A stretch of 64,000 nucleotides of DNA, taken from NCBI RefSeq assembly GCF_030053395.1, contig NZ_JASGBH010000001.1, positions 451,302 through 515,301 on the forward strand, written 5' to 3'. Shown here piece by piece: positions 1 to 10,083 of this stretch. The translations under genes were made by a program, and so were the position numbers. How positions within the stretch are numbered: position 1 is the stretch's first letter; each line of letters opens with the position of its first letter. Origin of the DNA: Limnohabitans lacus (GTDB lineage: Bacteria; Pseudomonadota; Gammaproteobacteria; Burkholderiales; Burkholderiaceae_C). Below the pieces are notes generated by a model. That model had not been told where the DNA came from and searched no databases. It was given only the letters and a program-made list of their open reading frames with translations.

Positions 1-1263
1 GGCAATGGTGGCCGTGAACATGCCATGGCCTGGAAATTGGCTCAATCTAGCCGGGTGCAACAGGTGTATGTGGCGCCGGGCAATGGCGGCACGGCCCGCG
101 ACAGGAATTTGGTGAACGTGCCCATCACCGACATCCCGCAATTGCGCCAATGGGCACAAGACAACCAGATCGGTTTGACGGTGGTGGGGCCTGAGGCCCC
201 ACTGGCTGCTGGCATCGTGGACGATTTCCGCGCACATGGTTTGCGCATTTTTGGCCCCACCCAAAAAGCCGCGCAGCTGGAAAGTTCCAAGGCTTTTTCC
301 AAAGCGTTCATGGAACGCCACAACATCCCCACGGCCGAGTTTGAAACCTTCATCGACCCGGTGGCGGCTCATGCATACGTGGACCGCAAGGGCGCACCCA
401 TCGTGGTCAAGGCCGATGGCTTGGCCGCAGGCAAAGGCGTGGTCGTGGCCATGAGCCTGGCCGAGGCGCACGAAGCGATCGACTTCATGCTGGTGGACAA
501 CACCCTGGGTGTGACCCACAACGCCGGTGGTGCCCGCGTGGTGATCGAAGAATTTTTGCATGGCGAAGAGGCCAGCTTCATCGTGCTGTGCGACGGCAAA
601 AACGTCGCCGCTTTGGCCACCAGCCAGGACCACAAGCGTCTGCTGGACGCCGACCAAGGCCCCAACACGGGTGGCATGGGGGCTTATTCGCCCGCACCGG
701 TGGTCACGGCCGAGGTGCATGCCCGCGCCATGCGTGAAGTCATCATGCCCACCATCAAGGGCATGGAAAAGGACGGCATCCCTTACACCGGCTTCTTGTA
801 TGCCGGCTTGATGATTGACGAGCAGGGCAAACCCAAGACGCTGGAATTCAACTGCCGCATGGGCGACCCCGAGACGCAGCCGATCTTGATGCGCCTGAAG
901 TCTGATCTGCTGGAAGTCATGCTGGCCGCCACCTCGGAGGGGCTGGACAAGATCGATCTGGAATGGGACCGCCGTGTGGCCCTGGGTGTGGTGATGGCCG
1001 CTGCCGGTTACCCGCTCAACCCGCGCAAAGGCGATGTGATCAGCGGCTTGCCGCAAGACGCGGAAGACGCCATGGTCTTTCATGCGGGCACCACCGAAAA
1101 AGAAGGTCAGATTTTGACTTCGGGTGGGCGCGTGTTGTGCGTCACAGCCCTGGCCGACTCGGTGCGCCAAGCGCAACAAAAGGCCTACCAAACCGCCAGC
1201 ACCATCGCTTTTGACGGCATGCAAATGCGCAAAGACATTGGCTATCGCGCCATCAAAAATTGA
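1..1263 (+). CDS. purD: Phosphoribosylamine-glycine ligase, 5' end outside the window
   Basis: GAR synthetase joins glycine to phosphoribosylamine with ATP in the second step of de novo purine synthesis in the cytosol. The frame is open from base 1 and begins with GNGGREHA, the glycine-rich N-terminal loop of PurD, so only about the first 7-8 residues are missing. The ATP-grasp domain shows KADGLAAGKGVVVA near residue 137 and the metal-binding EFNCRMGDPETQ near residue 282. An internal ATG at 25 would remove the conserved loop and is not the start. It is the first visible gene of a plus-strand cluster running to rng. Identification is secure from these motifs. Confidence 0.97.
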   Translation, partial: GNGGREHAMAWKLAQSSRVQQVYVAPGNGGTARDRNLVNVPITDIPQLRQWAQDNQIGLTVVGPEAPLAAGIVDDFRAHGLRIFGPTQKAAQLESSKAFSKAFMERHNIPTAEFETFIDPVAAHAYVDRKGAPIVVKADGLAAGKGVVVAMSLAEAHEAIDFMLVDNTLGVTHNAGGARVVIEEFLHGEEASFIVLCDGKNVAALATSQDHKRLLDADQGPNTGGMGAYSPAPVVTAEVHARAMREVIMPTIKGMEKDGIPYTGFLYAGLMIDEQGKPKTLEFNCRMGDPETQPILMRLKSDLLEVMLAATSEGLDKIDLEWDRRVALGVVMAAAGYPLNPRKGDVISGLPQDAEDAMVFHAGTTEKEGQILTSGGRVLCVTALADSVRQAQQKAYQTASTIAFDGMQMRKDIGYRAIKN

Positions 1264-1287
1264 AGCGCCCTTGAAAGGCCCTTACCC

Positions 1288-1956
1288 ATGACACACCCCG
1301 TGACTTTCCAAGGTTCGCGCATGGCGCGTTGGATTTTGAAAGCCTTTGGCTGGCGTTTGAACTTTGAAGGATTTCCCACGCTGCAGGGTGTGGCAATTGT
1401 TTATCCGCACACCAGCAATTGGGATTTTCCGGTGGGCATCTTGGCCAAATGGGCCCTGGGCATTCCGGCGAATTTTTGGGGCAAAGACAGCCTGTTCAAA
1501 TTTCCCATCATGGGGGCTTGGATGCGCTGGGTGGGGGGTGTGCCGATCGACCGCAGCTCGCCCAAAGGCGTGGTAGGCGAGATGGTGCAGGTGTTTGAAC
1601 AACACAAGCAGCAAGGCCGCCTGCTCTGGCTGGCCTTGGCCCCTGAAGGCACCCGCAGCCCGACCCCCGGCTGGCGCAGCGGCTTTTACCAAGTGGCCAA
1701 AGGGGCTGATGTGCCCTTGGCGATGGTCAAGCTCGATTGGGGCACGCGTACCCTGTCCTTGGTCGATTTTTTCAAACTGTCGGGCGATGTGGAAGCCGAC
1801 TACGCCCACATGGCCCAGGTGTTTGAGGGGGTCAAAGGGTACAACGCCCTTCAGGCAGCGCCCGTGATCCCGTGGAGCCCTCCTGCGCGAAACGAGGCCT
1901 TGGCATCCACCGCGTCTGCGACCGATGTGGACAACAACAAAAACTTGCACTCATGA
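1288..1956 (+). CDS. PlsC-like lysophospholipid acyltransferase family protein
   Basis: A 222-residue protein of the glycerolipid acyltransferase superfamily, expected at the inner membrane, where it would move an acyl group onto a lysophospholipid or similar acceptor. The HX4D catalytic motif is HTSNWD (H41-D46), and the acceptor-site motif is EGTRS at residues 120-124. It is shorter than typical PlsC, and the subfamily with PHTSNWD is often annotated only as 1-acyl-glycerol-3-phosphate acyltransferase-like, so the true acceptor is unknown. The stop codon overlaps the hemF start as ATGA, suggesting translational coupling. The last 25 or so residues look low in conservation. Confidence 0.85.
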   Translation: MTHPVTFQGSRMARWILKAFGWRLNFEGFPTLQGVAIVYPHTSNWDFPVGILAKWALGIPANFWGKDSLFKFPIMGAWMRWVGGVPIDRSSPKGVVGEMVQVFEQHKQQGRLLWLALAPEGTRSPTPGWRSGFYQVAKGADVPLAMVKLDWGTRTLSLVDFFKLSGDVEADYAHMAQVFEGVKGYNALQAAPVIPWSPPARNEALASTASATDVDNNKNLHS

Positions 1957-2873
1957 ACGATTCCATTGATCTGGGCGCTGTGCGCCAATACCTGCAGGGC
2001 TTGCAGGCCCGCATCACGCAGGCTCTGACCGACATCGACGGCACGCCTTTTGTGGTGGACCACTGGACCAAAGACCCTGGCGAAAAATTGCAGGGCAATG
2101 GCATCACCCAGATCTTGGAAGGTGGGCCGATCTTTGAGCGAGCCGGTTGTGGTTTTTCGCATGTGAGTGGGCCGCAGCTGCCGCCATCGGCCACACAGCA
2201 CCGCCCCGAACTGGCGGGCTCGGCATTTGAAGCCATGGGCGTGTCGCTGGTTTTTCATCCGCGCAACCCCTATGTGCCCACCGTCCACATGAACGTGCGC
2301 ATGATCGCGGCCAAGCCCGAGGGCAGGGCGCCTGTGGCCTGGTTTGGCGGTGGCTTGGACCTGACGCCGTATTACGGCTTTGACGAGGATGCGGTGCATT
2401 TCCATCAGACCTGCAAAGACGCCTTGGCACCTTTTGGCGAAGGCCTGTTCCCTCGTTTCAAAACCTGGTGCGACGACTATTTTTGCAACAAGCACCGCCA
2501 TGAGCAGCGCGGCGTTGGCGGTATTTTCTTTGACGACTTCTCCGAGTTGGGCATGGGCCAGAGCTTTGCCATGCTGCAAAGCGTGGGCGATGCTTTGCTC
2601 AAAGCCTATTTGCCCATTGTGGAGCGCCGCAAAGACATGGCTTATGGCGAGCGTGAGCGCGATTTCCAGCTCTACCGCCGTGGCCGCTATGTGGAGTTCA
2701 ATTTGGTCTGGGACCGGGGCACGCATTTTGGCTTGCAGTCGGGCGGCCGGACCGAGTCGATTTTGCTGTCCATGCCGCCCGAAGTGCGGTGGTCTTACCA
2801 ACGCCAAGATGAGCCGGGGTCGCCCGAGGCAAAACTGCTCAGCCACTTCCTCGTGCCCAAGGACTGGGTTTGA
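1953..2873 (+). CDS. hemF: Oxygen-dependent coproporphyrinogen III oxidase
   Basis: HemF oxidatively decarboxylates coproporphyrinogen III to protoporphyrinogen IX with O2 in heme synthesis. The product is 306 residues, the usual length. Family blocks are clear, including [34 protein letters not shown] and [16 protein letters not shown]. The frame is open further upstream (from 1872), but I choose ATG 1953 because it overlaps the upstream stop (ATGA) and gives the family length. The presence of the O2-dependent enzyme indicates a lifestyle with at least some oxygen. Confidence 0.96.
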   Translation: MNDSIDLGAVRQYLQGLQARITQALTDIDGTPFVVDHWTKDPGEKLQGNGITQILEGGPIFERAGCGFSHVSGPQLPPSATQHRPELAGSAFEAMGVSLVFHPRNPYVPTVHMNVRMIAAKPEGRAPVAWFGGGLDLTPYYGFDEDAVHFHQTCKDALAPFGEGLFPRFKTWCDDYFCNKHRHEQRGVGGIFFDDFSELGMGQSFAMLQSVGDALLKAYLPIVERRKDMAYGERERDFQLYRRGRYVEFNLVWDRGTHFGLQSGGRTESILLSMPPEVRWSYQRQDEPGSPEAKLLSHFLVPKDWV

Positions 2874-3502
2874 GCGCTGCACAGCACCCCATGCGACTGG
2901 GCGTCTTTGGCGGGGCGTTTGACCCGCCACATACGGCCCATGTGGCACTGGTGCAAGCGGCAATTGCTCAGCTTCAACTTGACCAAGTTCGCGTGTTGCC
3001 CACGGGGCAGGCTTGGCACAAGCCGCGAGCCTTGTCTGACGGGGCAGATCGCTTGGCCATGACCCGTCTGTCTTTTGCCCAGGTCCCCCAAGTGGTGGTG
3101 GACGAGCGCGAATTGCAGCGGCAAGGCCCCAGTTACACGGTGGACAGTTTGCGCGAGTTGAAGGCGCAGTTTCCACAGGCGCAGCTGTTTTTATTGATTG
3201 GCGATGACCAGCGCAGGTCCCTGCCATCGTGGCGGCAGATCGAGGAAATTGCCCGGCTGGCTATAATTTGTGCCGCAGGCCGCGATGGCGCCGTTCCAGC
3301 GTGGCGTGATTCCAGCGCGGAGACCTCGGCAACTGCCCCCCAACCCTTTGATGCGCGCATCCAGACTTTGTCGATGCCGCTCATGCCTCACAGTGCCACG
3401 GACATCCGTGCGCTGGTGGCCACAGACCGCAACATCGAAGGTCTGGTGCCGCCCGCTGTTGAGCGCTATATTCACGAACACCACCTCTACAGGCCCCATT
3501 GA
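2870..3502 (+). CDS. nadD: Nicotinate-nucleotide adenylyltransferase
   Basis: NadD transfers AMP from ATP to nicotinate mononucleotide, giving deamido-NAD. The nucleotidyltransferase signature [14 protein letters not shown] lies at the N-terminus, and the second motif HSATDIR lies near the C-terminus. A TTG at 2870 overlaps the hemF stop (TTGA) and has AAGGA six bases upstream (2859-2863). ATG 2891 also gives a plausible protein beginning MRLGVFGG but has no visible ribosome-binding site, so the TTG is preferred. The product is 210 residues. It is followed directly by rsfS (TGATG overlap), a common nadD-rsfS pairing. Confidence 0.94.
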   Translation: MSAAQHPMRLGVFGGAFDPPHTAHVALVQAAIAQLQLDQVRVLPTGQAWHKPRALSDGADRLAMTRLSFAQVPQVVVDERELQRQGPSYTVDSLRELKAQFPQAQLFLLIGDDQRRSLPSWRQIEEIARLAIICAAGRDGAVPAWRDSSAETSATAPQPFDARIQTLSMPLMPHSATDIRALVATDRNIEGLVPPAVERYIHEHHLYRPH

Positions 3503-4218
3503 TGACCGATACCGCTGCTAAAAAAGATATTCAAAAACTCCAGCGTGCCATTGTGGACGCCCTGGAAGACGTGAAAGCACAAGACCTTCAGGTCTTTGAC
3601 ACGGAGCACCTTTCTCCATTGTTTGAACGTGTGGTGATCGCGTCGGGCACATCAAACCGCCAAACGAAAGCCTTGGCCGCCAGCGTGCGCGACAAGGTGC
3701 GCGAAGCCGGTTTCGGCAAGCCCCGTATCGAAGGCGAAGACAACGGTGAATGGATCATCGTGGACTGCGGCTCGGCTGTGGCGCACATCATGCAGCCCAC
3801 CATTCGCACTTACTACAACCTCGAAGAAATCTGGGGTGACAAGCCTGTGCGCCTGAAGTTCGGTGCGCCCAAACCCGCAACCCCTGAGGCCAAGACACCT
3901 GCCCGCAAGGCTGCAGCCAAGAAATCGGCAGCCAAAACAGCGGCAGCCAAAACCAGCGCAGCCAAACCAGCCCCCAAGTCCAAGGTGGCCTTGAAGGCAC
4001 CGGCCAAATCGGCCAAGCCTGCTGCCAAAACTGCGGCAAAAACGCCTGCTAAAACTGCGGCCAAATCTGCTGCGCCCAAAGCAGCCGCCAAGAGCAGCAC
4101 CAAACCCACCGTGAAAACCGTGGGCAAGCCATCGCCCAAAGCCGCCGCCAAAACAGCCGCTGCCCAAACGCCCGCTCGCAAGGCGCTGAAAGTGCCCACC
4201 CGTCGAAAAGCCGATTGA
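3502..4218 (+). CDS. rsfS: Ribosomal silencing factor RsfS with a long Lys/Ala/Pro-rich tail
   Basis: RsfS binds L14 on the 50S subunit and blocks 30S joining when nutrients run low. Residues 1 to about 120 form the whole conserved domain, with blocks such as DTEHLSPLFERVVIASGTS, EGEDNGEWIIVDCG and YYNLEEIWGD. A typical RsfS ends soon after this. Here about 115 more residues follow, made almost only of K, A, P, T and S in histone-H1-like AAKK/PAK repeats, ending PTRRKAD. The tail is strongly basic and probably disordered. ATG 3502 overlaps the nadD stop; a TTG at 3499 is also in frame. The tail's function is unknown; nucleic-acid or rRNA binding is an inference from composition. Confidence 0.93.
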   Translation: MTDTAAKKDIQKLQRAIVDALEDVKAQDLQVFDTEHLSPLFERVVIASGTSNRQTKALAASVRDKVREAGFGKPRIEGEDNGEWIIVDCGSAVAHIMQPTIRTYYNLEEIWGDKPVRLKFGAPKPATPEAKTPARKAAAKKSAAKTAAAKTSAAKPAPKSKVALKAPAKSAKPAAKTAAKTPAKTAAKSAAPKAAAKSSTKPTVKTVGKPSPKAAAKTAAAQTPARKALKVPTRRKAD

Positions 4219-4224
4219 TTTTTC

Positions 4225-4692
4225 ATGAAGCTGCTGATCGTCGCGGTCGGCCAGCGTGTGCCTGACTGGGCGCAGACCGCCTGGGACGACTATGCCAAGC
4301 GTTTTCCGCCCGAGCTCAAGGTTGAGCTCAAGGCTGTGAAGACCGAGCCGCGCGGCTCCAAAACCCTCGCCACCTTGTATGCGGCTGAGCGCCAGCGCAT
4401 CGAGGCGGCGATTCCCCGTGGCACCCGCATCGTGGCGCTCGACGAGCGCGGCACCAACCTCACCACACAGGCTTTGGCCACGCGACTGACCTCTTGGCAG
4501 TTGGGGGGAGACGATGTGGCCTTGGTGATTGGCGGGCCCGACGGTCTGGAGCCAGAGTTTCGTCAAGCTGCGCACGAGCGCATCCGTTTGTCCGACATGA
4601 CTTTGCCCCACGCCATGGCCCGTGTCTTGCTGATCGAACAGCTGTACCGCGCCTGGTCCATCAACGCCAACCACCCTTACCACCGCGAATGA
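4225..4692 (+). CDS. rlmH: 23S rRNA (pseudouridine1915-N3)-methyltransferase
   Basis: RlmH is a SPOUT methyltransferase that methylates pseudouridine 1915 in helix 69 of 23S rRNA on assembled ribosomes. The product has exactly the family length, 155 residues. It starts [15 protein letters not shown] and carries the SPOUT knot features [17 protein letters not shown] and [22 protein letters not shown], ending NHPYHRE. It sits after rsfS, as in most bacteria, and overlaps maf by ATGA. Confidence 0.97.
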   Translation: MKLLIVAVGQRVPDWAQTAWDDYAKRFPPELKVELKAVKTEPRGSKTLATLYAAERQRIEAAIPRGTRIVALDERGTNLTTQALATRLTSWQLGGDDVALVIGGPDGLEPEFRQAAHERIRLSDMTLPHAMARVLLIEQLYRAWSINANHPYHRE

Positions 4693-5291
4693 GCGACTTC
4701 ATTTACCTGGCTTCGCAAAGCCCTCGCCGCAGTCAGTTGCTCACCCAAATCGGCGTTGCCCATGAACTCTTGTTGCCCGATCCTGCGGAAGACGCCGAGG
4801 CGCTCGAAGTCGTCCGGGGGCGTGAAGCGCCGGGTCGTTATGTGGCACGCGTCACAGGCTTGAAGCTGGACGCGGCCGTGGCACGTCTCCAGCGCTTGGG
4901 CTTGCCCGCAGCGCCCGTGCTCTGCGCCGACACCACCGTGGCTTTGGGCCGCGAGATTTTGGGCAAACCTGCCGACGAGGCCGATGCCCGTCGCATCTTG
5001 CAGCAGCTGTCGGGGCAAACCCACCGGGTGTTGACGGCCGTGGCCATTCAATCAGGGCGCAAGCGCGTTCAGGCCGTGTCCGAATCCTGGGTGCAATTTG
5101 CGCCCATGACGGCTTCGCAAATCAAAGCTTATGTGGCCAGTGGTGAGCCCATGGGCAAAGCCGGCGCCTACGGTGTGCAGGGCAGGGCCGCGTCGCACAT
5201 TGAACAGATCCGCGGCAGTTATTCAGGCATCATGGGTTTGCCACTGTTCGAGACCGCAGCGCTGTTGCGTTCGGTGGGCGTGGCCTGCTGA
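4689..5291 (+). CDS. maf: Maf-family nucleotide pyrophosphatase
   Basis: Maf proteins hydrolyse non-canonical or modified nucleoside triphosphates to the monophosphate. The 200-residue product begins [18 protein letters not shown], the typical substrate-site start, and has CADTTVAL and the [13 protein letters not shown] block. The frame is open upstream to 4494, but ATG 4689 overlaps the rlmH stop and precedes the conserved start. Which nucleotide it prefers (dTTP/UTP or m7GTP type) cannot be told with confidence from sequence. Confidence 0.94.
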   Translation: MSDFIYLASQSPRRSQLLTQIGVAHELLLPDPAEDAEALEVVRGREAPGRYVARVTGLKLDAAVARLQRLGLPAAPVLCADTTVALGREILGKPADEADARRILQQLSGQTHRVLTAVAIQSGRKRVQAVSESWVQFAPMTASQIKAYVASGEPMGKAGAYGVQGRAASHIEQIRGSYSGIMGLPLFETAALLRSVGVAC

Positions 5292-5337
5292 GCGCTTCTG
5301 AGCGAGGCCGACTTTTCTCATTCACCTGAAGCGATCC

Positions 5338-6807
5338 ATGCAACAAGATATTTTGGTCAATTGGTCCCCGCAGGAAACACGCGTGGCCGTGGTGGAGTTC
5401 GGCGCTGTGCAGGAGTTGCACGTGGAGCGCACGCTGGAACGCGGTTTGGTGGGCAATATTTACCTGGGCAAAGTGGCCCGCGTCTTGCCTGGCATGCAAT
5501 CGGCTTTCATCGACATTGGTCTGGACAAAGCCGCTTTTTTGCATGTGGCCGATGTGTGGCAAAAGCACACCGATGGCGATGCCTCAGCCCGCACCGGTCA
5601 GCCGCTGGTGCCGATCGAAAAACAGGTGTTTGAGGGCCGGGCCATCATGGTGCAGGTCATCAAGGACCCGATGGGCACCAAGGGTGCTCGCTTGTCGACC
5701 CAAATCAGCATCGCTGGTCGCCACTTGGTATTTTTGCCGCAAGACGATCACATCGGTGTGTCGCAAAAAATCCCTTCGGACCAGCGCGATGCGCTGCGTC
5801 AACGCTTGCAGGGCTTGGTGGGACCTGCGGGCGGTGGCTTCATTTTGCGCACCAACGCCGAAGACTCCAGCGATGAAGAATTGCAAGACGACATCGCCTA
5901 CCTGCGCAAGACCTGGGCACGCATCAAGGATGCTTCGATGCGATTGCCGCCTACGTCCATCTTGCACCAAGACCTGACTTTGTTGCAGCGCGTATTGCGC
6001 GATTTGGTGGGGGAACTCACGCAAAGCATCCGCATTGATTCGCAAGAGCAATACGCCCAGTTGGTGGCGTTTGGGCGCGAGTTCATGCCCAAAGCGGCCG
6101 AGCGTTTGCAGCACTACAAGGGTGAGCGGCCGATCTTTGACCTGTATGCGATCGACGAAGAAATTGCCCGCGCTTTGGGCCGCCGTGTCGATCTGAAGTC
6201 AGGCGGCTACCTGATCATTGACCAGACCGAGGCCTTGACCACGGTGGACGTGAACACCGGCGGCTATGTCGGGGCTCGGAATTTTGAGGACACCATCTTC
6301 AAAACCAATCTGGAGGCCGCCCAAGCCATCGCCCGGCAGTTGCGGCTGCGCAATCTGGGCGGGATCATCATTGCCGACTTCATCGACATGTCGCGTACCG
6401 ACCACCAAGATGCGGTCTTGGCCGAGTTTCGCAAGCAACTCTCGCGAGACCGGGTCAAAACCATGGCGGGCGGCTTTTCCTCGCTGGGCCTGCTGGAGAT
6501 GACACGCAAGCGCACCCGCGAATCTTTGGCACACATGCTTTGCGAGCCTTGCCCCAGTTGCCAAGGCAAGGGCATTGTCAAAACAGCGCGTTCGGTGGCT
6601 TACGACATCTTGCGCGAGATTTTGCGTGAAGCGCGTCAGTTCAACCCACGCGAGTTCCGCGTGGTGGCGGGCGCTGCGGTCATCGATTTGCTGCTCGACG
6701 AAGAGAGCCAGCATTTGGCCGGTTTGTCCGACTTCATCGCCAAACCGATTTCTTTGCAAGTCGAAAGTGGGATGGGGCCCGAGCAGTACGACATCGTGCT
6801 GCTTTAA
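5338..6807 (+). CDS. rng: Ribonuclease G
   Basis: RNase G is an RNase E-family endoribonuclease that matures the 5' end of 16S rRNA and cuts some mRNAs. The 489-residue length fits RNase G rather than the longer RNase E. It shows the S1 region near the N-terminus (GNIYLGKVARVLPGMQSAFIDIG), the DNase I-like catalytic core with TVDVNTGGYVG and GGIIIADFIDM, and the zinc-link cysteines in CEPCPSCQG. It ends the plus-strand cluster that starts with purD. The convergent msbA-like gene begins 11 bases downstream with no visible terminator between. Confidence 0.96.
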   Translation: MQQDILVNWSPQETRVAVVEFGAVQELHVERTLERGLVGNIYLGKVARVLPGMQSAFIDIGLDKAAFLHVADVWQKHTDGDASARTGQPLVPIEKQVFEGRAIMVQVIKDPMGTKGARLSTQISIAGRHLVFLPQDDHIGVSQKIPSDQRDALRQRLQGLVGPAGGGFILRTNAEDSSDEELQDDIAYLRKTWARIKDASMRLPPTSILHQDLTLLQRVLRDLVGELTQSIRIDSQEQYAQLVAFGREFMPKAAERLQHYKGERPIFDLYAIDEEIARALGRRVDLKSGGYLIIDQTEALTTVDVNTGGYVGARNFEDTIFKTNLEAAQAIARQLRLRNLGGIIIADFIDMSRTDHQDAVLAEFRKQLSRDRVKTMAGGFSSLGLLEMTRKRTRESLAHMLCEPCPSCQGKGIVKTARSVAYDILREILREARQFNPREFRVVAGAAVIDLLLDEESQHLAGLSDFIAKPISLQVESGMGPEQYDIVLL

Positions 6808-6818
6808 GCCGGGTGGCT

Positions 6819-8603
6819 TCAGGCCTTGGGTGCCAAGTCTTCTGGGCTCACCCACTCGCCGCGGTTGTGCAAGCGGGCATAGGCCCCGCCGGCATTGAGC
6901 AGCGCCGCTGGCGAACCTTGCTCCACCATTTGCCCTTTTTCCATGACCACGACACGATCAGCATGCTCGATGGTGGACAGACGGTGCGCCACGATGAGGG
7001 TGGTGCGGCCTTGCATGAGTTTTTGCAAGGCATCTTGAACAAGCCGTTCTGATTCGTTGTCCAAAGCCGAAGTGGCCTCGTCCAAAATCAAGATGGGTGC
7101 ATCCTTGTAAAGAGCGCGGGCAATGGCCAGTCGCTGGCGTTGGCCGCCGGACAACTGGTTGGCGTTGTGCCCTAAGACCGTGTCCATGCCTTGCGGCAGT
7201 TGGCTCACGTGCGTCCACAAATTGGCCGCTTCCAGGCTCTTTTGGATGCGCTCACGGTCTGCGGACATGCCCAGGCACACATTGGCCGCCAAGGTGTCGT
7301 TGAGCATGACCACGTCTTGGCTGACCATGGCGATTTGTTGTCGCAGGCTGGACAAAGTCCATTCTTGAACGGGGACCTGATCGATCAAGACTTGCCCTTG
7401 TGTGGGCTTCAAAAAGCGGGGCAAGAGCTGGATCAGCGTGGTCTTGCCTGCGCCTGAGCTGCCCACCAAGGCCACTGTTTCACCCGGCTGGACCTTCAAA
7501 GACACCTGGTTCAGGGCAGGGGGGCTGTCCGGTTTGAATTGCAGGCTCACCGATTGCCACTCGATGGCGCCTTTGGCCCGCTCGGCCTCGTGCGTGCCCT
7601 GGGTTTCTTCCGGGGCATCATTCATCAAGGCCAGGCCGCGCTCCAAGGCGGCCAGGCCGCGCGTGATGGGGTTGGCCACCTCCGCCAAGCGCTTGATGGG
7701 GGAGACCAGCATCAACATGGCGGTGATGAAGGCCACAAACCCGCCGACGGTGGCACCTGAGCCGATGTCGCGGCTTTGGATCAAGGCAATCACCAACACC
7801 AAGGACAAGGCGATGGCCGACATGATTTGCGTCAAGGGCGACATGGCTGCTGAAGCCACCGTGGACTTGAGGGCCAATTTACGCAGGTTTTTGCCCAGTT
7901 GCGCAAAGCGATCCATTTGCTGGTCTTGAGCCCCGTGCAAACGGACCATGCGGTGGGCTAGCACGTTTTCTTCGACCACGTAGGCCAGTGCGTCGGTGGA
8001 CTCCTGGCTTTCACGGGTCAGGCGGTAAAGGCGTTTGGACAAGACCTTCATGATGTAACTCAGTGCCGGTGCCACAATGAACACGACCAAAGTCAGCTTC
8101 CAGTTGAGCCACATCAGGTAGGCCACCAAAGCAATCAGGGTGAATCCGTCACGGCTCAAACCGATCACCGCGGCAATCAATTGGCTTGCACCATTCATGA
8201 CCTCATAGACCACGGTGTTGGACAGGGCGCTGGCCGATTGGCGGTTGAACAGGCTGAGATCGGCCTTCATCAATTGGGCAAAGAGGTCGTTGCGCAGTTT
8301 TTCCATGCCGTCATTGGTGACGCGTGCCAGCGCGTACTGCGCCAGGAAAAACGTGATGCCGCGGATGGCAAACAAACCAATAACGACCACAGGGATCGAC
8401 CAGATCGGAATACCATTGCCCGAAAAACCTTGGTCCAACAGCGGTTTGAACAGCGCAGGGATCATGGGTTCGGTCAGGGCCGCGATCATGGTGGCCCCAA
8501 TCGCCAAAGCCCATACACCCCGCTGGCGGGCAAAATAAGGGGCCAATTTCAGCAATCGGCTGCGGATGCTGGGGGCGGAGGCGGGGGTGTCTTTGGTGTT
8601 CAT
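6819..8603 (-). CDS. msbA: MsbA-type lipid A/phospholipid ABC exporter
   Basis: A 594-residue half-transporter, with a membrane domain (about residues 20-310, six predicted helices) followed by an ATPase domain. The ATPase has Walker A GSSGAGKTT, signature LSGGQRQR, Walker B LILDEATSALD and the H-loop IVAHRLST. Size and the N-terminal YFARQRGVWALAIGATMIAALTEP region fit MsbA, which flips core lipid A across the inner membrane. There is no lpxK or kdsB next to it to confirm the substrate. It is transcribed towards rng and diverges from tolB. Confidence 0.88.
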   Translation of the reverse strand: MNTKDTPASAPSIRSRLLKLAPYFARQRGVWALAIGATMIAALTEPMIPALFKPLLDQGFSGNGIPIWSIPVVVIGLFAIRGITFFLAQYALARVTNDGMEKLRNDLFAQLMKADLSLFNRQSASALSNTVVYEVMNGASQLIAAVIGLSRDGFTLIALVAYLMWLNWKLTLVVFIVAPALSYIMKVLSKRLYRLTRESQESTDALAYVVEENVLAHRMVRLHGAQDQQMDRFAQLGKNLRKLALKSTVASAAMSPLTQIMSAIALSLVLVIALIQSRDIGSGATVGGFVAFITAMLMLVSPIKRLAEVANPITRGLAALERGLALMNDAPEETQGTHEAERAKGAIEWQSVSLQFKPDSPPALNQVSLKVQPGETVALVGSSGAGKTTLIQLLPRFLKPTQGQVLIDQVPVQEWTLSSLRQQIAMVSQDVVMLNDTLAANVCLGMSADRERIQKSLEAANLWTHVSQLPQGMDTVLGHNANQLSGGQRQRLAIARALYKDAPILILDEATSALDNESERLVQDALQKLMQGRTTLIVAHRLSTIEHADRVVVMEKGQMVEQGSPAALLNAGGAYARLHNRGEWVSPEDLAPKA

Positions 8604-8752
8604 GACTGATTCGATTGTAAGCAGCCGCTCATGTCCGCCCCCTCAGGCCTGTCATCTGTCAGCCATTTTCATCGCGGTTACGGCACAGAAATGGTGCTTG
8701 AAAGGTGTACGATCAGGGCCTGCCTTCCCAGGCGATTTTCCACTTAATTGAC

Positions 8753-10045
8753 ATGTTGCCTTTTCACCCAAAAAACCGTTGCTCCCATGGGCTGATCGCG
8801 TTGGCTCTGCTGTTGGGTGGTGCCATGCCGTCTTGGGCGCAGTTTCGCGTTGAAGTTTCGGGCGTGGGCATGACCCAATTGCCGGTGGTGGTTGCACCCT
8901 TCAAGGGCGAAGCCCAATCCCCGCAAAAGCTGGCGGCCATCGTCCAGGCCGACTTGGAGCGCAGCGGGCAATTCAAAGGGTTGCCTGCGGGCAGTACCCA
9001 GCTTGACGAACTCAGTCGTCCGGACTGGTCTGTTTGGCGTCAGCAGTCGGCTGAAGCGCTGGTGGCTGGTTCGGTCTCGCGTCTGGCCGACGGCCGATAT
9101 GACATACGAGCACGCCTGTGGGACGCGGTCAAGGGCCAGGAAAAATCAGAATTTCGTGAAACCGTGGTACCTGCGGATTTGCGCTTGTCTGCGCACCGCA
9201 TGTCCGATTGGGTGTACCAGCAGCTCACGGGTGTTCAAGGCGCGTTTGCCACGCGCATCGCGTATGTCACCAAATCCTCAGGGCGATACACCCTTTGGGT
9301 TGCCGACTCTGATGGCGACGGGTCCAAAGCGGCATTGAGTAGCCCCGAGCCGATCATTTCACCGACGTGGGCGCCCAATGGTGCAAGCTTGGCCTATGTG
9401 TCCTTTGAGTCACGCAAACCTGTGGTGTATGTGCATGAGTTGCTGTCCGGTCAACGTCGTGCGGTGGCCAATTTCAAGGGCTCCAACAGTGCACCGACTT
9501 GGGCACCCGATGGCAAGTCCTTGGTCGCGACCTTGAGCCGTGATGGTGGCTCGCAATTGTTTCGCATCGATCTGGCGGGCGGCGAGCCGCGCAAATTGAC
9601 ACAGGCGGGCGCCATCAACACCGAGCCGGTGTTCACGCCCGATGGCAGCGCTTTGTATTTTGTGAGTGACCGCGGCGGCAGTCCCCAGGTTTACCGCATG
9701 CCCTCGCAAGGCGGTCCCGCAGAGCGTGTGACCTTTGCCGGCAACTACAACATTTCGCCCGCGCTCAGCCCCGATGGCCGGTGGCTGGCTTTTGTTTCGC
9801 GCAGTGGCGGTTCGTTCCGCTTGCATGCGATGGATTTGAATTCGGGTCAGGTCACGCCCTTGACCGACACCAGCGCTGACGAGCGTCCCAGTTTTGCGCC
9901 CAACAGCCGCTTGCTGGTTTATGCCACGGTGCAGCAGGGTCAAGAGGCCTTGATGACCACCACGCTGGACGGCCGCATCAAAGCGCGATTGTCAGGCCAA
10001 GGTGGTGACATCCGCGAACCCCATTGGGGTCCTTTGCGCAAATAA
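8753..10045 (+). CDS. tolB: Tol-Pal system protein TolB
   Basis: TolB is the periplasmic beta-propeller of the Tol-Pal system, which helps constrict the outer membrane during division. ATG 8753 gives a 430-residue precursor with a signal peptide ending PSWA at about residue 29. After the N-terminal domain, a series of propeller blades carries repeats such as SPTWAPNG, APTWAPDGKSL, EPVFTPDGSAL and SPALSPDGRWLAF. pal and cpoB follow on the same strand. tolQ, tolR and tolA are not upstream, where they are found in many genomes. Confidence 0.96.
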   Translation: MLPFHPKNRCSHGLIALALLLGGAMPSWAQFRVEVSGVGMTQLPVVVAPFKGEAQSPQKLAAIVQADLERSGQFKGLPAGSTQLDELSRPDWSVWRQQSAEALVAGSVSRLADGRYDIRARLWDAVKGQEKSEFRETVVPADLRLSAHRMSDWVYQQLTGVQGAFATRIAYVTKSSGRYTLWVADSDGDGSKAALSSPEPIISPTWAPNGASLAYVSFESRKPVVYVHELLSGQRRAVANFKGSNSAPTWAPDGKSLVATLSRDGGSQLFRIDLAGGEPRKLTQAGAINTEPVFTPDGSALYFVSDRGGSPQVYRMPSQGGPAERVTFAGNYNISPALSPDGRWLAFVSRSGGSFRLHAMDLNSGQVTPLTDTSADERPSFAPNSRLLVYATVQQGQEALMTTTLDGRIKARLSGQGGDIREPHWGPLRK

Positions 10046-10083
10046 GTTTTTGTTTTTTTTCAATGGGTCAGAAGAGGTAAATT

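Noticed and set aside
1851..3227. A 458-codon minus-strand frame across hemF and nadD
   Set aside because: It lies opposite two certain genes with coupled starts and has no recognisable domain.
3865..4218. The AAA/GCC-rich repeats as a DNA repeat array or CRISPR
   Set aside because: Units vary in length and sequence and stay in the rsfS frame; they are explained by the Lys/Ala/Pro protein tail. No spaced identical repeats of CRISPR type occur anywhere in the window.
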